Origin: Lophius americanus
Lineage: Eukaryota; Chordata; Actinopteri; Lophiiformes; Lophiidae
Assembly: GCA_037951165.1 (NCBI GenBank)
Contig: JBBDHG010000124.1
Location: 2,605,001 to 2,669,000, forward strand
Length of the DNA: 64,000 nt
Direction: 5' to 3'
A program made the translations under genes and the position numbers. Every line of letters begins with the position of its first letter. The stretch's first letter is position 1. Below, piece after piece: positions 9,603 to 22,597 of the stretch. Under the pieces are notes generated by a model, which made no database searches, had not been told where the DNA came from, and saw only the letters and a program-made list of their open reading frames with translations.

Positions 9603-12052
9603 TCACACCAATAAACTCTAGATGAGTTTCCTGATAATAGCATTTACAGTCAGCTCTTGATAAGAGTCAAGGACACAATAAGTCTCTGAAGTCTCTGCAG
9701 CTGACCCAGAATGCTGAACAGAACACTTAAGGCCTAAGCTAGCTCTTAGCTATGCTGCTATAAGCTCAGAATGCTAGGTGGACTTCCCATGATGCTCTCT
9801 TCCTTCAGTTCTGAAGGTGTTCTGAATAAAGCTTTCATTGTGGAATGTTGGCATTTAAATAAAAGGGACTCAACAGACTTACAGACTTTCAACCCGTCTG
9901 ACCAACTCTTTTGCAAACGTCAGATTTTTCTCAGCCTGTTGTTCACGGACCTCAGACCCTTAACTATAATACTCCTGACCCAATCCTCACATGGGAACAC
10001 CTCCAGAACTTAACTTACAGGTTTTCAGTTTTCAGCACTTTTTCTGAACCGCTCCCAACAGAATCACTGAATACTCTTTCATACTATATCCTCACCCCAG
10101 CCTTCCTCCTCACCCCCACCTCACTGGCCTGGTGACTCTTCAAGAAGAAGAATAGACGTACCCAAACCATAAGCTTAACACTCGACCAAAGGGATCCTTT
10201 TCCTGACTCAGACTTAAACCGCATTGATCTAATTATAGCCCTTAAAAAGTCGGGGAAATATAATCGGCGGTCGCTGTTGCTGTCGGGGACGACTGCGTAG
10301 GTCTAGTTTCTGAAGGTGTTGGACCACATCAGATCTGATGGCTCTCAGACTCTCGTGTGAGGGCAGCTCACCCTCATGTCCACACAAACAGTGGTGGTGT
10401 TTTGGCGCCGACACAGACGGTCCCGTCTCTCCACATGGAGTCTTATTTTGATGACCATCAGTAACGATGTTGCCGTGATTGTTACGACAGTGAAACATAT
10501 TTCCGGATGATTTATGAGACGTGTTGTTTCCTGGACTGAAGATTGGACAGAAGACGTGTTTGGATCATTTACTGACAGAGATAATAGGGACGTGATCACA
10601 TGACAAACTTTAACCATTTATTAAACATCATATCAACAGAGTTTCTTTCAAATCCCTCAAGTTTACTGATTAACAGCATCTTTATCATCCTTTACAGGTA
10701 TGCATCTCATCATCAGCGGAAATAACTGGACCTGTTTTTATTATTATATACAGACAGAGAACAGTATAATTGTGACATAGAAGTACTGATTTATGGACAC
10801 AGAATTATATCCCAAATACAGGTAAATGTTTTACAGGAATATAAATCAGTTTATTCTTCTTGTCACTCTGTTTCGAAATCAGAACAACTTTAAACTTTTA
10901 ACCCTATTTGGTCCTGCTCAGTTGTTTGGTTGAATACTTTTTGAGTTGCAATTTCTTATTGAAAAATGTGATTGAACCTGTTTATAATATGATGCAGTGG
11001 CAGAATGTTTATGATAAAGAGAAAGGGGCCAAGGATGGAGCTCTGGGGGTCACCACAGGTCAAAGGGGCCACCGAGGAGAAGGCGTTAACCACGGCTACT
11101 GAGAAAGTCTGACTCCATAAGTAGGATTTCTTTTGTTATATTAACGCTCACTAAACACGATTATGTAACTTCATACATCCAAAACAGAATAATAACCCTC
11201 AAACAAAAAGTTGAGATAATCTAATTAAAATCACAATATTTTCCACTGAAATACAAAATCCCATCATGAAAAAGTGTAATAAGTCAGATTCTTTTTTTTA
11301 CTGTTTAAAAGCAAGTTTGACCAAACTATTTGTGGGTTAAGGTTAATTTAGATGTCTGAAATTAATTAAATTGATTAATTCCCCAAAGAATGAAAATGTG
11401 AAAATGAATATTTTTCTTGGTGAGGACGTTAAAGAGCTAAGATTATTTTAAATGAAGGTTCAGCTAATCTCTTTCATCAGATCTGTGAACCAAAATCAAA
11501 TAATTTAATCACATTATTAAGGTAAAAGATAACGAAACCATGGATCGAGTAAATGAGACTCATCTCTTAAAACATTATGATTATAATTATTATGAGTTTC
11601 CAGCTAACTCAACTGACACACAACAATGCAACAAAATTCAATTTGTTTTCACGAACTTAACTGTTTATTCTGCTCTACATGAAATAATTTAGGGAAAATG
11701 TAATGTTTTAACTGTTGTGATCAAGCAATTCACTCCAAATTATTAAGTTGCATCAGATCAATCCATTTTTGTGGGTTCAAGAAGTCTTAATTTGAAATAA
11801 TACCCGTTAAAGGGAGCGTCGTCTAAAAAACTAACATAAATATTAGGTATTCATTGATCCGTGTGTACGTTTGTTGAATTAAACTAAAAAAGTTCAATTT
11901 TTGAGGGTGGAAATGTTACCTATAGCAGCAAACCACCTGTCTTCACACGACGATTCAAATGTTGCCATTTTCTCTGGAAAGATCCTGATTGGTCCTCAGA
12001 AGAGCACGACATCATCATAATTTTCTCTGAAAAAAAAACCCAAAACACAACA
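9603..12052. other. 2.4-kb AT-rich intergenic spacer, unit 1
   Basis: No gene is supported. Two overlapping minus-strand frames at 10229-10617 (about 90 codons each) stay open in all four units that include the region, but they match no domain I know, and the units are too similar for that to be informative. The rest is AT-rich, with no long ORF and no RNA gene seen. Confidence 0.5.
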
Positions 12053-12586
12053 ATCATTTATCTTTCTGTAAACGCTTATCCTAGTGGTGTTCTGGGGGAT
12101 GAGGGGGGGGCAAATCCCAGCTGACATTGGGTGAGATCACCTACATTCACATCAATGCGTGACTACACACCCCATCATTTTTGCTGGTTTGCTAGTTTTG
12201 CGTATTGTTGTTTTGCATTCGTACGTCAATGTCGTGAAAATGATCCTGTATGGTTGGGGGGCAGTTTCACAATTATTGCGTTTTTCTCATTTACACACTG
12301 ATGAAAACAGTATCCTTTCAAATGTTTGATTTTCAGGCCCCTAAAACGCTGTTGTCTTCTAAAGATGAGGTCAAAACTAAACGGACATCTAAAACAACTG
12401 CTGTGTAATGTCTCCCCTGACGGTCACCAGTTCCTACACAGGTTCTTGGACTGTGGATGGATGTTGCAGAACCTGGAGTGAACCCACTCAAAACATTGGA
12501 GAAGATGGAGACCCCAAACAGATGGTCCGAGGTTCTCATCTGGATTTGAACCCAGAACCTTCTCATTGTCATGCAACGATGTAATG
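12053..12586. mobile_element. Old teleost interspersed repeat, split, unit 1
   Basis: The left end (AAACGCTTATCCTAGTGG and AATCCCAGCTGACATTGGG, 12070-12131) and the right end (TCTTGGACTGTGGATGG, AACCCACTC, and GATTTGAACCCAGAACCTTC at about 12544-12563) match, in order, the two ends of a very common teleost repeat. Roughly 230 bases of unrelated sequence separate them. The right end superficially resembles a tRNA T-arm, but there is no tRNA fold around it. Confidence 0.6.
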
Positions 12587-13308
12587 AATACTTAAAAGTG
12601 TAGATTTGGAAGAACGTGTCCTGCTGACATGGGTTCATGTCAGAGTCAGAAGATCAGGAGACAATAATTGTTTTTACAGGATTCTGTCTTACTTTTCTCT
12701 TGAGCTTAAACTCAGTCTTAAATTAGCAGGATTTAGAGGTGATCAACGTGTCTGAGCTTCATCTCCTCCAAACATCTCCTGTTCGATCTTTGGCTCATGT
12801 CCCACTCCTCCAGCAGGTCTCATGAAGATCCATCCAGTAGTTTGTGTCTGATCCTGCTAAAACACACACACAAACAAACAAACAAACAAACTTCCCTGAT
12901 GGAGTTAATGAAGTCCTTCTCTTCAAGTTACAATTTTATTGCTCCCAGAATGTTTTGCAGCTTACAGCATGCCATTGTAGTGGCGCTGACAAACCAGAAT
13001 ACTGTACAGGTTTTACTGTAAATGATAATGGTAATAAAACGTTTACAGTGTAGAGACAGAAACCAAAGGCCTTCTATTACACTGTAAACTTTAACAAGTT
13101 GACTTTACTGGAAATGAATTGGAGAAATAAGTAAAGTTGATCATTCCTTTAAGGTTGAACAAACTGTATTAAGTCTTAACTCGGTCACCATGGTGACCGA
13201 GGATCATTGAGTTTGCTTCAGTTGGTTCTGGTTGGATGTTTGCCTCATCATAAAACTTCATCACCACAGAAGAAGAAGGAATCAAACATCTTATGTTGAT
13301 TCTGTCTG
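12587..13308. other. Intergenic spacer with (CAAA)n, unit 1
   Basis: Holds a short CA then CAAA repeat (about 12860-12891) and the 22-bp palindrome at 13180-13201. No gene seen. Confidence 0.55.
13180..13201. promoter_or_regulatory. Perfect 22-bp palindrome, unit 1
   Basis: The half-site CTCGGTCACCA is followed directly by its reverse complement. It contains GGTCA and TGACC arranged as an inverted repeat with a six-base spacer, like a nuclear-receptor element but with wider spacing than the classical three. It lies about 1.3 kb upstream of the next promoter. A regulatory role is speculative. Confidence 0.45.
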
Positions 13309-14278
13309 GGAGTTGATACAGACCGCGTTCTATCATCTCCCATGACTCTGGTGTAATCAGTCATGGTGGTGCTTCACGGGTGGAGGTTCAGGAAGGCTGT
13401 GGTCCACCATGGTTGGAGCCTTGTTGGTGGCTGACTAGTCTGATACAGAGCAGGTAGATTTGGAGATGAAGGTCTTTGTTTGTGCTGAAGCGTCACGGTT
13501 CTTCATACATGTATTTTCTTCAAGCCGACCTCTGCTGCTGTCTTCAAAGGAGTGAGAGACCCTGGGGGATGGTCTTTCTCCTTCCTTGTTTTTAGCACTG
13601 AGAGGAGACCACTGATGGCAGTCTACGAGGTCCTGAAGGACTTCTTCACAAAGTCTTTGCTGCAAGTCTTTGGAACCAAGATGGCCAGAGGGCATCTCTG
13701 TGTAATTCATGATCTTAGTTGTATCATGACTCTCATCCTGGACACGAAGCTCCTCCAGTGGATGTTCAGGATGGTGTGGAGGCAGTGCTGGTGAAAGTGT
13801 TGGAGGAGTTGTTGGTTTTCATGATGCGGAAACAAAGACTTGGTGTCGTACAGGAGTGTGTTCAGTCTGACGCTCTGTACTAGTTTGTCGGACCTCCACA
13901 AGGTGCAGCTGGATTCTGGGAGTCTACTTTTAAGTCCTGGTGGAGATGGGCATCAGTGGTGAAGTTTCTCCTCGCTGAGTAATTGGTGTTTCATTCTCTC
14001 ATTATCCTCGCTTAATGTGGGGGTAGTGGTTGACATCCTCTATGAAGCAAGATGTTCTGCTCCACAGGGTTCTTCTCAGTGAGGTCAATGAGGGCAGCAT
14101 CATCAGCAGATAAAAGATCTCAGATCAGTTGCTCCGCATCTTTGTTTGAGTTTGGTACCGGATGTAGACGCCGTCTCTGACTTCAGCATCTCCAGTGGTC
14201 TTCTGGAGCGTCATGATGAAGAAGATGGTGAGAAGAGCTGGAGCGAGGACACAGACCAGTTTGACTTCATTGACTGGT
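13309..14278 (-). mobile_element. Longer LINE RT remnant spanning the unit 1/2 junction
   Basis: Same RT palm piece as at 1-262 (here 14278-14017). It continues on the minus strand into the C-terminal RT region at 13980-13309: LVQSVRLNTLLYDTKSLF and FHQHCLHTILNIHWRSF (about 13895-13730), followed by a degraded C-terminal tail (13710-13435). The part 13309-13979 is absent from the other unit junctions, where a short AAT repeat takes its place. This junction therefore preserves the longer, probably ancestral state. Confidence 0.75.
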
Positions 14279-14513
14279 AGCTGATCCACAGAAGATTCTG
14301 TTATTGTTCATGATTCTGGTGTCATTAGTTCAGGAGACATTAAAGCAGCCCGGTGTCAGTTTTCAACAATCAAACTGATCTGGAACCAAACCAACCAGGC
14401 AGTGGTTCATGAAGACTGTCAGGAAAACAGGTCAGAGTCCAGGGTTACACAGTGAAATCATCTTCCCCCGCATGTTGCAGAATCGGGCCAACATCAGTTG
14501 ATACTGCCGCCCA

Positions 14514-14563
14514 CACGCCCACGTGGGCGTGACTCAGTGCGGTTCAGGTGTGTGTATATAAAG
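14514..14563 (+). promoter_or_regulatory. Core promoter of copy 2
   Basis: Same arrangement as copy 1: 18-bp palindrome at 14514-14531, AP-1 site at 14530-14536, TATATAAAG at 14555-14563. Two single-base changes lie near the TATA box (CAGTGC for CAGCGC, and AAAGACC for AAAGAGC), outside the three motifs. Confidence 0.8.
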
Positions 14564-14750
14564 ACCAGAGCGGCGTCCAGTCGTCACTTAAACCCTCAGC
14601 AGAAACCTGAACATCATCCCCTCACCTTTACCTGACAGGTAAGACACCTGCTGGCTCCTCCTCCTGCAGTGAAGATCATGGTTCTGCTGTCTCTGTTTCT
14701 TTACTGCCAGGTCTGTTTCCTCCACAGAGAACAATCTGTAGATCATCACC

Positions 14751-17595
14751 ATGAAGACGGTCCTGGTCCTCTCCATCCTCCTCTGTGCTGCCTTTGCAGG
14801 TCAGATCATTCAGACGCACATTAGGATCCATGTTCTCAGGAGCTCTTCTCTAACATGCTGTTCTTGTTGTGGTTCCCTCTGCAGCTCCAGCTGAAGAAAA
14901 AGCTCCAGGTCAGTATTGAAGCTCTTTGTTTGAACAAACACAGTCAGTCAGACGTGCTTCTATCTGACTCCAACATTCATGTGGTCCTTCCACAGGAGCA
15001 GCAGTGGAGGTTGTGAAAGAAGAAGTGGCTGCTGCACCAGGTGAGTCTCTTCTCTGAAGGTCCTTCAGGTGATGTCAGGATGGAGATTCTCTGCACACAG
15101 AGAGACATTTGAGCAGAAAATGAACCCAGTTGTGGTTAAAATGTTAATCTCTGGAGGCTGTGAAGTGCAGCTCTATGAATGCAGGTGGATTTGATCGTTG
15201 GGGGAGCAGGGACGGCCAGGTTGGCTGTTTGACCTGCAGAACTGATGACATCATCCTGAGCTGCGGCCTAATCTCCTCATGCTAATGAGTTCCTGTTAGC
15301 ATGATGTCATAGCTTGAGGTCTGATGAAGCTGTTGGTGTTTCAGAGATGGAGAACATGATGATGGAGACAGAAGATGTGAAAGAAGTTCTGCCAGAAGAT
15401 TCTGTTCCTGTTCTTGGAGACGGTAATCAGACAGGACTTTTATATAAAACGTGTTTATTTAGACTCACATCTAGACATATGAGGAAAGTTACTGTGGTAT
15501 CCTTAACCACTGTTAAAGAAACTTAATGCATTTTCCCTGAAAAACAAAAAAGTTGACAGAGACAAAATTCAAGTGCAATTTGACTAATCTCATTTTCACC
15601 AATATCTTAGGTCTTTATTTCCAACTCCTACTAGTGTTTCGCTCCTTCAGAGCAGGAGGACCATCAGGGTATTTCTGCAGGTGTCTGCAAGTTACTCTCT
15701 CTCTTCTGTCTCTCTGCAGCTCGCAATAACTTCTGTCCAGACCACTGGACCCGCCAAGGCTCTCGCTGCTACGTCTTCGTCAGTAGTAGCTTGAGCTGGT
15801 ACAAAGCTAAGGTAGTGATACGCTAACACCTCTATGCTAAGCTAACACTTGTTCTATAACATGGAGGCTTAGAGACTCTGGATGGTGATGGTTTCTGTTG
15901 GTAGGTCAGGAACTCAACACACTTCCATGTAGAGGACGAAGGTGAAGACTTGAAATGTTACAAAGACGCCTCTGTGCTTCCTCTGTCCAACAGGAGCACT
16001 GCCAAATCCTGGGAGCTCACCTGGCCTCGGCCACCAACCCCAGAGAGTACGCCTTCCTCCAGCAGATGACAAAGACAGCTGGTCAGAGCATGGCATGGAT
16101 GGGAGGCTTCAACGTGCAGGTATGAATTCATGAAGAATCACCAGGTCCAGACCAGGTCCGGTCCAGAGACTTTCACGAGATTCCTGACACTCTTGCTCTT
16201 TGTCTCTCAGGGAACCTGGATGTGGAGCGACGGTGAAGGTTTCTATTACAACAACTGGTACTCCTCCTCCACCCCCAGCACCAACTCCTGCTTGTTCTTA
16301 CGCTCCTCCTGTAAGTCCTCCTGTTAGTTTTGGTCCGATAGAGACATTGTCTTTATCCTGTTTGTTTACTCAGAGGGGAAACGACATGAAGGAAACATAA
16401 TAATAATAATACATTTAATTTATAATGCACTTAACATGAAGACATCTTTGTCAAAGCCTGACTTTAAGTCAAGGGAACATTCACCAAACTAGTGACGGTT
16501 TTAGAAGGTGCTCTCTTTCTACATGTTTTGATATGTGATCCAGATCAGGGAGAACCAGAATCTTTTTTAATCCTCATTAACTTCAGTTTGTACAGAAAGC
16601 AGCAGCCAGATTCTTCACCAAAGCCAAACAGAGAGATGTTATTCCTCCCGTTTCAGCCTCCCGTCATCGGCTTGCGGTCACTTTTAGAAATGATTTCAGA
16701 ATTTTGTCGATAACTTTTAAGGTCTGTTCTGGACTCACTCTGAAATACATCAAAGGTGATGTCCTGACTCATTACATCGAAACCTGAGGTCCTTTCAGCC
16801 GTCCTTTAATCCAGGCTAAGGACCAAGGAAGGCCAGGTCTTCTCAAGCTCTCTGGAATAATCCTGATGGGATCAGACTGTTATGATCCATAACCTCTTTT
16901 GAATCGGGTTTTAAACACATCTCTAAGAATGCACTTTAGGGGGTCTTGGTCCAAATGTTGCTGTATTTACTGAATTTAAATGTAACTGGGAGCGTTGTGA
17001 GTCAAAGGAGACTTATTCCCCGTTTAGATGACACTTCCTCTTCTTCTTTCAGTTATTCCCCTTCGGGGTCGCCACAACGGATCCTCCCATCCTAATTTAA
17101 AGCCGGTACATTGCTAACTTATGGAACCTGGCAGTTGTTATTAATCCGGCCAATGACCAATACGGTTTGAAATCAGTTTTATGTTGCGCATGTTTACTTA
17201 GCATAGGTTTTACGCCGGAAACAACCCTCCCCATTTATCCGGGCTTGGGTCCGCCTTAGAAGTTCACTGGCTTCTGACCCCTCGTTGGCTTAGTTCCCCA
17301 TTTAGGTGACACCAATTAGATTGCTATCTTGTGCAGAGATGGAAATTGAAGCTTTGGAACCTCAGATCAAAAACGTACATTTCAGGCCGCCAAAATGTTG
17401 TTGTAATTAAAATTGTCCATTTGTCATCCATGCAAATATAAAATTAGACTTTTAATAAAGGGAAGAGAGTAAAACATGAATTACTACAATTAATGATGTT
17501 TCTTTTTGTTAAATCTAATCTCAGATGGATGGGGAAACTACAACTGTAACCACGCACAAAGCTTCATCTGCTCCAAGGACCCTTTCAGCTGTTAA
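14751..17595 (+). CDS. Secreted C-type lectin domain protein, type II antifreeze/ladderlectin-like, copy 2
   Basis: Second gene copy, 194 codons, with the same protein as copy 1 as far as I can read (Val51, Arg77, Ser171). Coding exons are 14751-14799, 14885-14908, 14996-15040, 15345-15422, 15720-15811, 15994-16119, 16211-16310 and 17525-17595. The non-coding exon 1 is at about 14584-14638 and the 5' UTR part of exon 2 starts at 14728. All splice sites are canonical. Differences from copy 1 fall in UTRs and introns, for example a CT-repeat contraction just before exon 6. If intron 8 is retained, the frame stops a few codons after exon 8 (after CKSSC), which would remove the last two canonical cysteines. 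Confidence 0.9.
16597..16970 (+). mobile_element. LINE 3' remnant in intron 8 of copy 2
   Basis: Same insertion as at 2587-2960 with a few substitutions (for example ATGTT for ACGTT near 16638). It is shared by all copies, so it predates the array. Confidence 0.55.
17016..17312. mobile_element. Short interspersed repeat, intron 8 of copy 2
   Basis: Same insertion and flanking direct repeats as at 3006-3303, one base shorter (GTCCGCC for GTCCGGCC). Confidence 0.6.
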
Positions 17596-17773
17596 CTTGG
17601 AGCCTTGGGAAGGACCCGCCGGGATCTTTCTTCTGTTTGAATCCAAACCATCAACTTTGTTGTGTCTCAGTGATTTATTTACACTTTCTTGTTTTGTTTT
17701 CTTAAGAGTGTGAAATGATAAAATGTTAAAAAGTGAAAAGTACTTTTTGTTTGTGATTGATGATGTTTGATAA

Positions 17774-17779
17774 AATAAA
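17774..17779 (+). terminator. Poly(A) signal of gene copy 2
   Basis: AATAAA at the position equivalent to 3765 in unit 1. Confidence 0.75.
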
Positions 17780-18311
17780 TGTTATAAGAACAGAATAATG
17801 TCAGATCTTCCTTGTGACCTGAGTGGTAATCTGAGTCATTCCAGAGGAAAGAAACCAACAGACGGATGGTTTAGGATGTAGAACTGAACTAGTTACCATT
17901 AAACTACCTGGAAGACTGGACCTTAAAAAGAGTCCATCAGAACACTTGTCACAGCTTCAGGACCTGGTTGTTACTCTAATCATCATCATGTTCAGTATTA
18001 GTTTACAGCAACATTTTCAAGTGATACATTTCATTTATGACTCTATAGTATCATTAGAAGGAAAAATATAACGCTCAGTATCATGCTGATATATTTGGAT
18101 GACATGTCTTGTCTAATAACTGTTTGATTCAGTTTCTATGTGATACCCTGGGAAAGAACGTTACATGTTTTGGAAAGTGAAGTCCAATACAAACATATCA
18201 TTAGCCTATACACACAAACATGATCCTTAGTCTAACTACATAAAACTATATCATTAGCCTATACAGACACACATGATCTTTAGTCTAAAAACCACAGTTT
18301 CAAAACCATTT

Positions 18312-19997
18312 CTCATCCCGGCCGCTTCACACTCGGCTTTAAATCATCACAGTGCGAGCTAGAGGTCAGTATTTGAATGTGCCAATAGCACCACATCATC
18401 CGAAAAAAGCAGAGACGGGACCCTGAGACCACTGAACCCGAGACCCTCCGCCACTTGGCTACGCCTAGAAATTCTGTCCATAAAAATTTGATGACCACAT
18501 AATGTTGCAGAGGCGTGTCAGCCATGACAGCCGTACAACATCCAAAGCTTTCAGATACTCAGGGCGGATCTCATCCACCCCCGGGACGTTGCCACCGCGG
18601 AGTTGTATAACAGCCGCAGCAACCTCAGCCCCAGTGAACAGTGGATCCACCTCCAAGTCATTCCGCTCTGGTTCCTCCTGGGAATACCTGTTGGTGGGAT
18701 TGAGGAGATGCCCAGAGTATTCCTTCCACCGCCCGACAACTTTCTCAGTTGAGTTCAGCAAATACCCATCCAGCCCGTCAACAGAGTGGAAACAATGACC
18801 ACTTTCCCCCCCTGAGACGCCGGACAGTTTACCAGAATTTCTTCTAGGCCGACCGAAATTCTTCTTCCATGGTGTCAGCAAACTTCTCCCACGATCGGGT
18901 TTTTGTCTCTGTGACTACCACAGCGACGTGTCGCTTGGCCTGCCGGTAGCTGTCAGCTGCTTCAGAAGTCGATCAATGATCTGCGACCTAGGGTGTCCTG
19001 GTGCCAAATGCACTGGTGGACACCCTTTTGTTTGAACATGGTGTTTGCTATGGACAAACTGTGACTAGTACAGAAGTCCAATAACTGAACACCACTAGGG
19101 TTCAGATCAGGCAGGCCAGTCCTCCCAATTCCGCCACTCCAGGTCTCACTGTCATTGCCCACGTATGCATTCAAGTCTCACAGTAGGACAATGGAGTCCC
19201 CAGTTGGGGTGCTTTCCAGCACCCGCTCCAAGGACTCCAGAAAAGGTTGGTTCTCTGAACTGCTCTTTGGCGCATAAGCGTACACAACAGTCAGGACCCG
19301 TTACCCAACCCGAATGCGCAGGGAAGCAATCCTTTCATCCACTGGGGTAAACCCCAATACATGGGCAGAGAGCTTCTCTTCCGCCTCTCAACTGAAGCAA
19401 CTCCAGCATAGTAGAGGGTGCAGGTTGGTCCCCCATCGAGAAGGCAGGTTCCAGAGCCATGGCTGTGTGTAGAGGCGAGCCCGACTATATCTAGTCTGTG
19501 CCTCTCAACCTCTCGCACAAGCTCAGGCTCCTTCTCCATCAGTGACGTAACATTCCATGAACCCATCGTCAGCTTTTCTAGCCGGGGATTGGACCGCCAA
19601 GGCCGCTGCCTTTTCCTACTGCCCGATCCACAATGCACCGAACCCCTGCGGATTCCTCCGTGGGTGTTGGGCCCATCGGAGGACGGACCGATGTCCATGC
19701 TTTGGGCTAAACCCGACCGAGCCCCATGGGTGAAGGCCTGGCCACCAGACGCTCGCTGGCGGGCGGGCCTCTACTCCGGGCCTGGCTCCAGGGTGGGGCC
19801 CCGGTAACCCTCCGGGCAAAGTACTTCAGTCCTTGATTTTTCCTCTCATCAGGGGTCTTGACCGCTCTTTGTGTGACCCTTCCATTAGGACCTCTTTGCC
19901 ATGGGAGACCCTACCAGGGGCAAATTGCCCCAGACAACACAGCTCCTAGGTACTCAAACCCCTCCACCACGATAAGGCGGCGGTTGTCGAAGGGGTC
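18312..19997 (-). mobile_element. Non-LTR retrotransposon remnant, unit 2
   Basis: Same deleted element as at 4303-5988, with the same internal junction, so the deletion predates the array. Scattered substitutions only. Confidence 0.88.
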
Positions 19998-21018
19998 ATA
20001 ACTGAATTTAACTGAGAATAATCTGATTTACAATTTCACCGAAGACCTAAGACAGACATTCTAATACTATATTTAGTTTTACTTAAAGACACTTTTAAAT
20101 AAATTGGTTTAAAATACAAATCAATATGAATTCCAAAGGTATTCTTTTTTGAGCACTTAAAAGCAGCCACCAATGTCCACCATAAGCCCCATTGTAAGAG
20201 ACAAAACAAGACTTTAATATAGAAAATATGATGATGGTGGTGATGATAAGGCGCTGAATCTGGTAGTTTCTATTTCACTATGCTGTTGCTGCTGCTGCTG
20301 ATGGTTTTTTCTGTGCTATAGGAAAGTGCTAAATTTCGACATTGTATTTTTTAGTCTCAGATTTATTGTAAAAAACAATTATGCAAAGGACCGTTATAAG
20401 ACATCACTTTTTTGACTTGTCAAAATTGTCTTGGTTTTATGATAAATAGTTTAAGTAGAAACGTTCATGTCAATGATGTTTCGCATGAAAAACAATCCAA
20501 AGGAATAATTTTATCTCAAAGAAAGGAGTTCATTATTGTGTTTGTTGAGGTGAACTTCAGAATGTGAGCTTTATTTTCATGAGACAATGAAGAATATAAT
20601 AATCCCTTGTATACCTCTTCACTCTTTAATTTTGGCCAATACATTATTTGCATATGAACTGCATAATTAAAAAAGAGCAATTTAGGGAATATAATTTAGT
20701 GATATCCAAGGTGAATAATCTGAAATTATGATTCATCTATCCAATAAGACATATAATACATCAAATTGAATTGTTATTACCACTGAACTACGGCTAGCAA
20801 CAAAAAAGAAAAGAAAAAAGTGCCTACTCCTCCGTCTGCTGTTGAAAACCTTTTTCACTGTAATTCTCTGATCCACCTAATGTAAGGCGGTTTATAGCTT
20901 AAGGGTGCCACAGAGTGTTCAGTATGACTATTTTCATGTCTGTATGTTAGGTAGAACACCCGGTCCTCACATTGTGGGTCTTTTTCTCCTGGTCCTCATA
21001 AAGAGTTATGTACAAGAA

Positions 21019-21255
21019 TGTGTGTGTGTGTGTGTGTGTGTGTTTGTGTGCGTTTGTGAGTGTTTGTATAAGAGAGAGAGATAAGATAAACCTTTATTAG
21101 TCCCACAATGGGGAAATTGCAGGATTACGGCAGCAAGAGCATTTTACAGAATACAGAATAACAGAGCAACATTGTGTAAAATTAAATTAAATTAAATGTG
21201 CAGTAGTGGACATGTTGGGTAGTGTATTGTCCCATAGTGCAAAGTGCAAGTGAGG

Positions 21256-21317
<62 letters not shown>

Positions 21318-21544
21318 GTTTTACTAGCAGTGCTGGCTAAAAAGCCTGACCGCTGCAGGAAGGAAAGATCAGCAATATTGCTCCTTCACACACTTGGGGT
21401 GAAGGAGCCTGTCGCTGAAGGAGCTCTCCAGTGCAGAGATGGTGTCCTGCATGGTGATGGTTATGCACTCGGTGCATAACCATGGGCCACTGTATTGAAT
21501 ACCTGTGCGGACGATGTGGACTCCAACAATTAACCTCCCAGTGG
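21019..21544 (-). repeat. Two TG microsatellites around a LINE 3' tail, unit 2
   Basis: First tract (TG)12 at 21019-21042; second tract (GT)29 at 21259-21316. The 216 bases between them contain the left edge of the segment duplicated in the next 13,399 bp. Hairpin at 21457-21483. Confidence 0.7.
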
Positions 21545-21883
21545 TTCACATCTCAGATCTTAATGCTGACCTTCTCATGGGGGGTCTTACCCTCCATTTT
21601 TATTTAATTTTTTTTTTTTATTATTTTGCTTAATCATAAGTATGAGCATCCCATCTCTTGACTTTAACATATTGCAACCACCCACAGATATGTAGGGTTA
21701 GGGTTCACTCTATAATCTGTCTGATCCACTCTGGAGAACAGGAAAAAGGCAGGTAGGAGTTCAGACATGTAGAAATACTGCGACTGTTGTTTTTCACGCA
21801 CAGAATCTACAATCTGGTATAAATAAAGAAACTTAGAAAAGACTAACCTGGTCTGGCAGGTCTCAGTAGTTTCCGAGCCCTCA

Positions 21884-22243
21884 CCTCTGCTCCTGTGGAG
21901 CACAACTGGACCACATGAATGTTGGAGTCAGATAGAAGCACATCTGACTGACTGTGTGTTCAAACAAAGAGCTTCAATACTGACCTGGAGCTTTTTCTTC
22001 AGCTGGAGCTGCAGAGGGAACCACAACAAGAACAGCATGTTAGAGAAGAGTTCTTCAGAACATGGATTCTAGTGTGTGTATGAATGATCTGAGCTGCAAA
22101 GGCAGCACAGAGGAGGATGGAGAGGACCAACCACCATCATCACCAATGGTGATGATCTACAGATTGTTCTCTGTGCAGGAAACAGACCTGGCAGTAAAGA
22201 AACAGAGATAGCAGAACCATGATCTTCACTGCAGGAGAAGGAG
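21884..22243 (-). pseudogene. Inverted fragment of the lectin gene, unit 2
   Basis: Same inverted fragment as at 7900-8261, with a few substitutions. Confidence 0.88.
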
Positions 22244-22479
22244 CACATGGCGTTACACAATCCTGAGCAGGCGGTTGGACTCTGTTTGCACAGAGGAATA
22301 TTTAGCAAGAAGATAGTTTCTTCGTTGAGGAGAAAAAAATTTGAAGAGAGAATATCTCCTCAAGAATTATCAAAATTCTACAAGAATACATGAATAAATT
22401 TGCAATTTAAAATAGAATCAGAATCAGAATGCCTTTATTGTCATAGCATGTACCACATACGAAGAAATGATGGTATCTC

Positions 22480-22597
22480 GGTCCTGGTCCTCTCCATCCT
22501 CCTCTGTGCTGCCTTTGCAGGTCAGATCATTCAGACACACACTAGAATCCATGTTCTCAGGAGCTCTTCTCTAACATGCTGTTCTTGTTGTGGTTCC
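22480..22597 (+). pseudogene. Direct fragment of the signal-peptide exon, unit 2
   Basis: Same fragment as at 8498-8615. Confidence 0.9.

Larger units (their letters stand above)
1..14016. repeat. Tandem repeat unit 1 (14,016 bp)
   Basis: First copy of the tandem unit, counted from the window start; the same first bases recur at 14017, 27381, 40780 and 54039. It is the longest copy because 13309-13979 is missing from the other complete units. It holds one C-type lectin gene, two broken copies of that gene's 5' exons and several LINE remnants, in the same order and orientation as the other units. The start point is arbitrary. Confidence 0.97.

Noticed and set aside
10229..10617. Two overlapping minus-strand frames of about 90 codons, open in all four units that contain the region
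   Set aside because: They match no recognised domain and overlap each other. Conservation between near-identical units says nothing about coding.
11021..11100. Possible collagen-like Gly-rich peptide (about 10908-11102)
   Set aside because: There is no regular Gly-X-Y repeat and no exon context. The frame is short and unsupported.
12544..12563. tRNA-like GATTTGAACCCAGAACC sequence
   Set aside because: It is the end of a common teleost interspersed repeat. No acceptor stem, D-arm or anticodon arm can be drawn around it.
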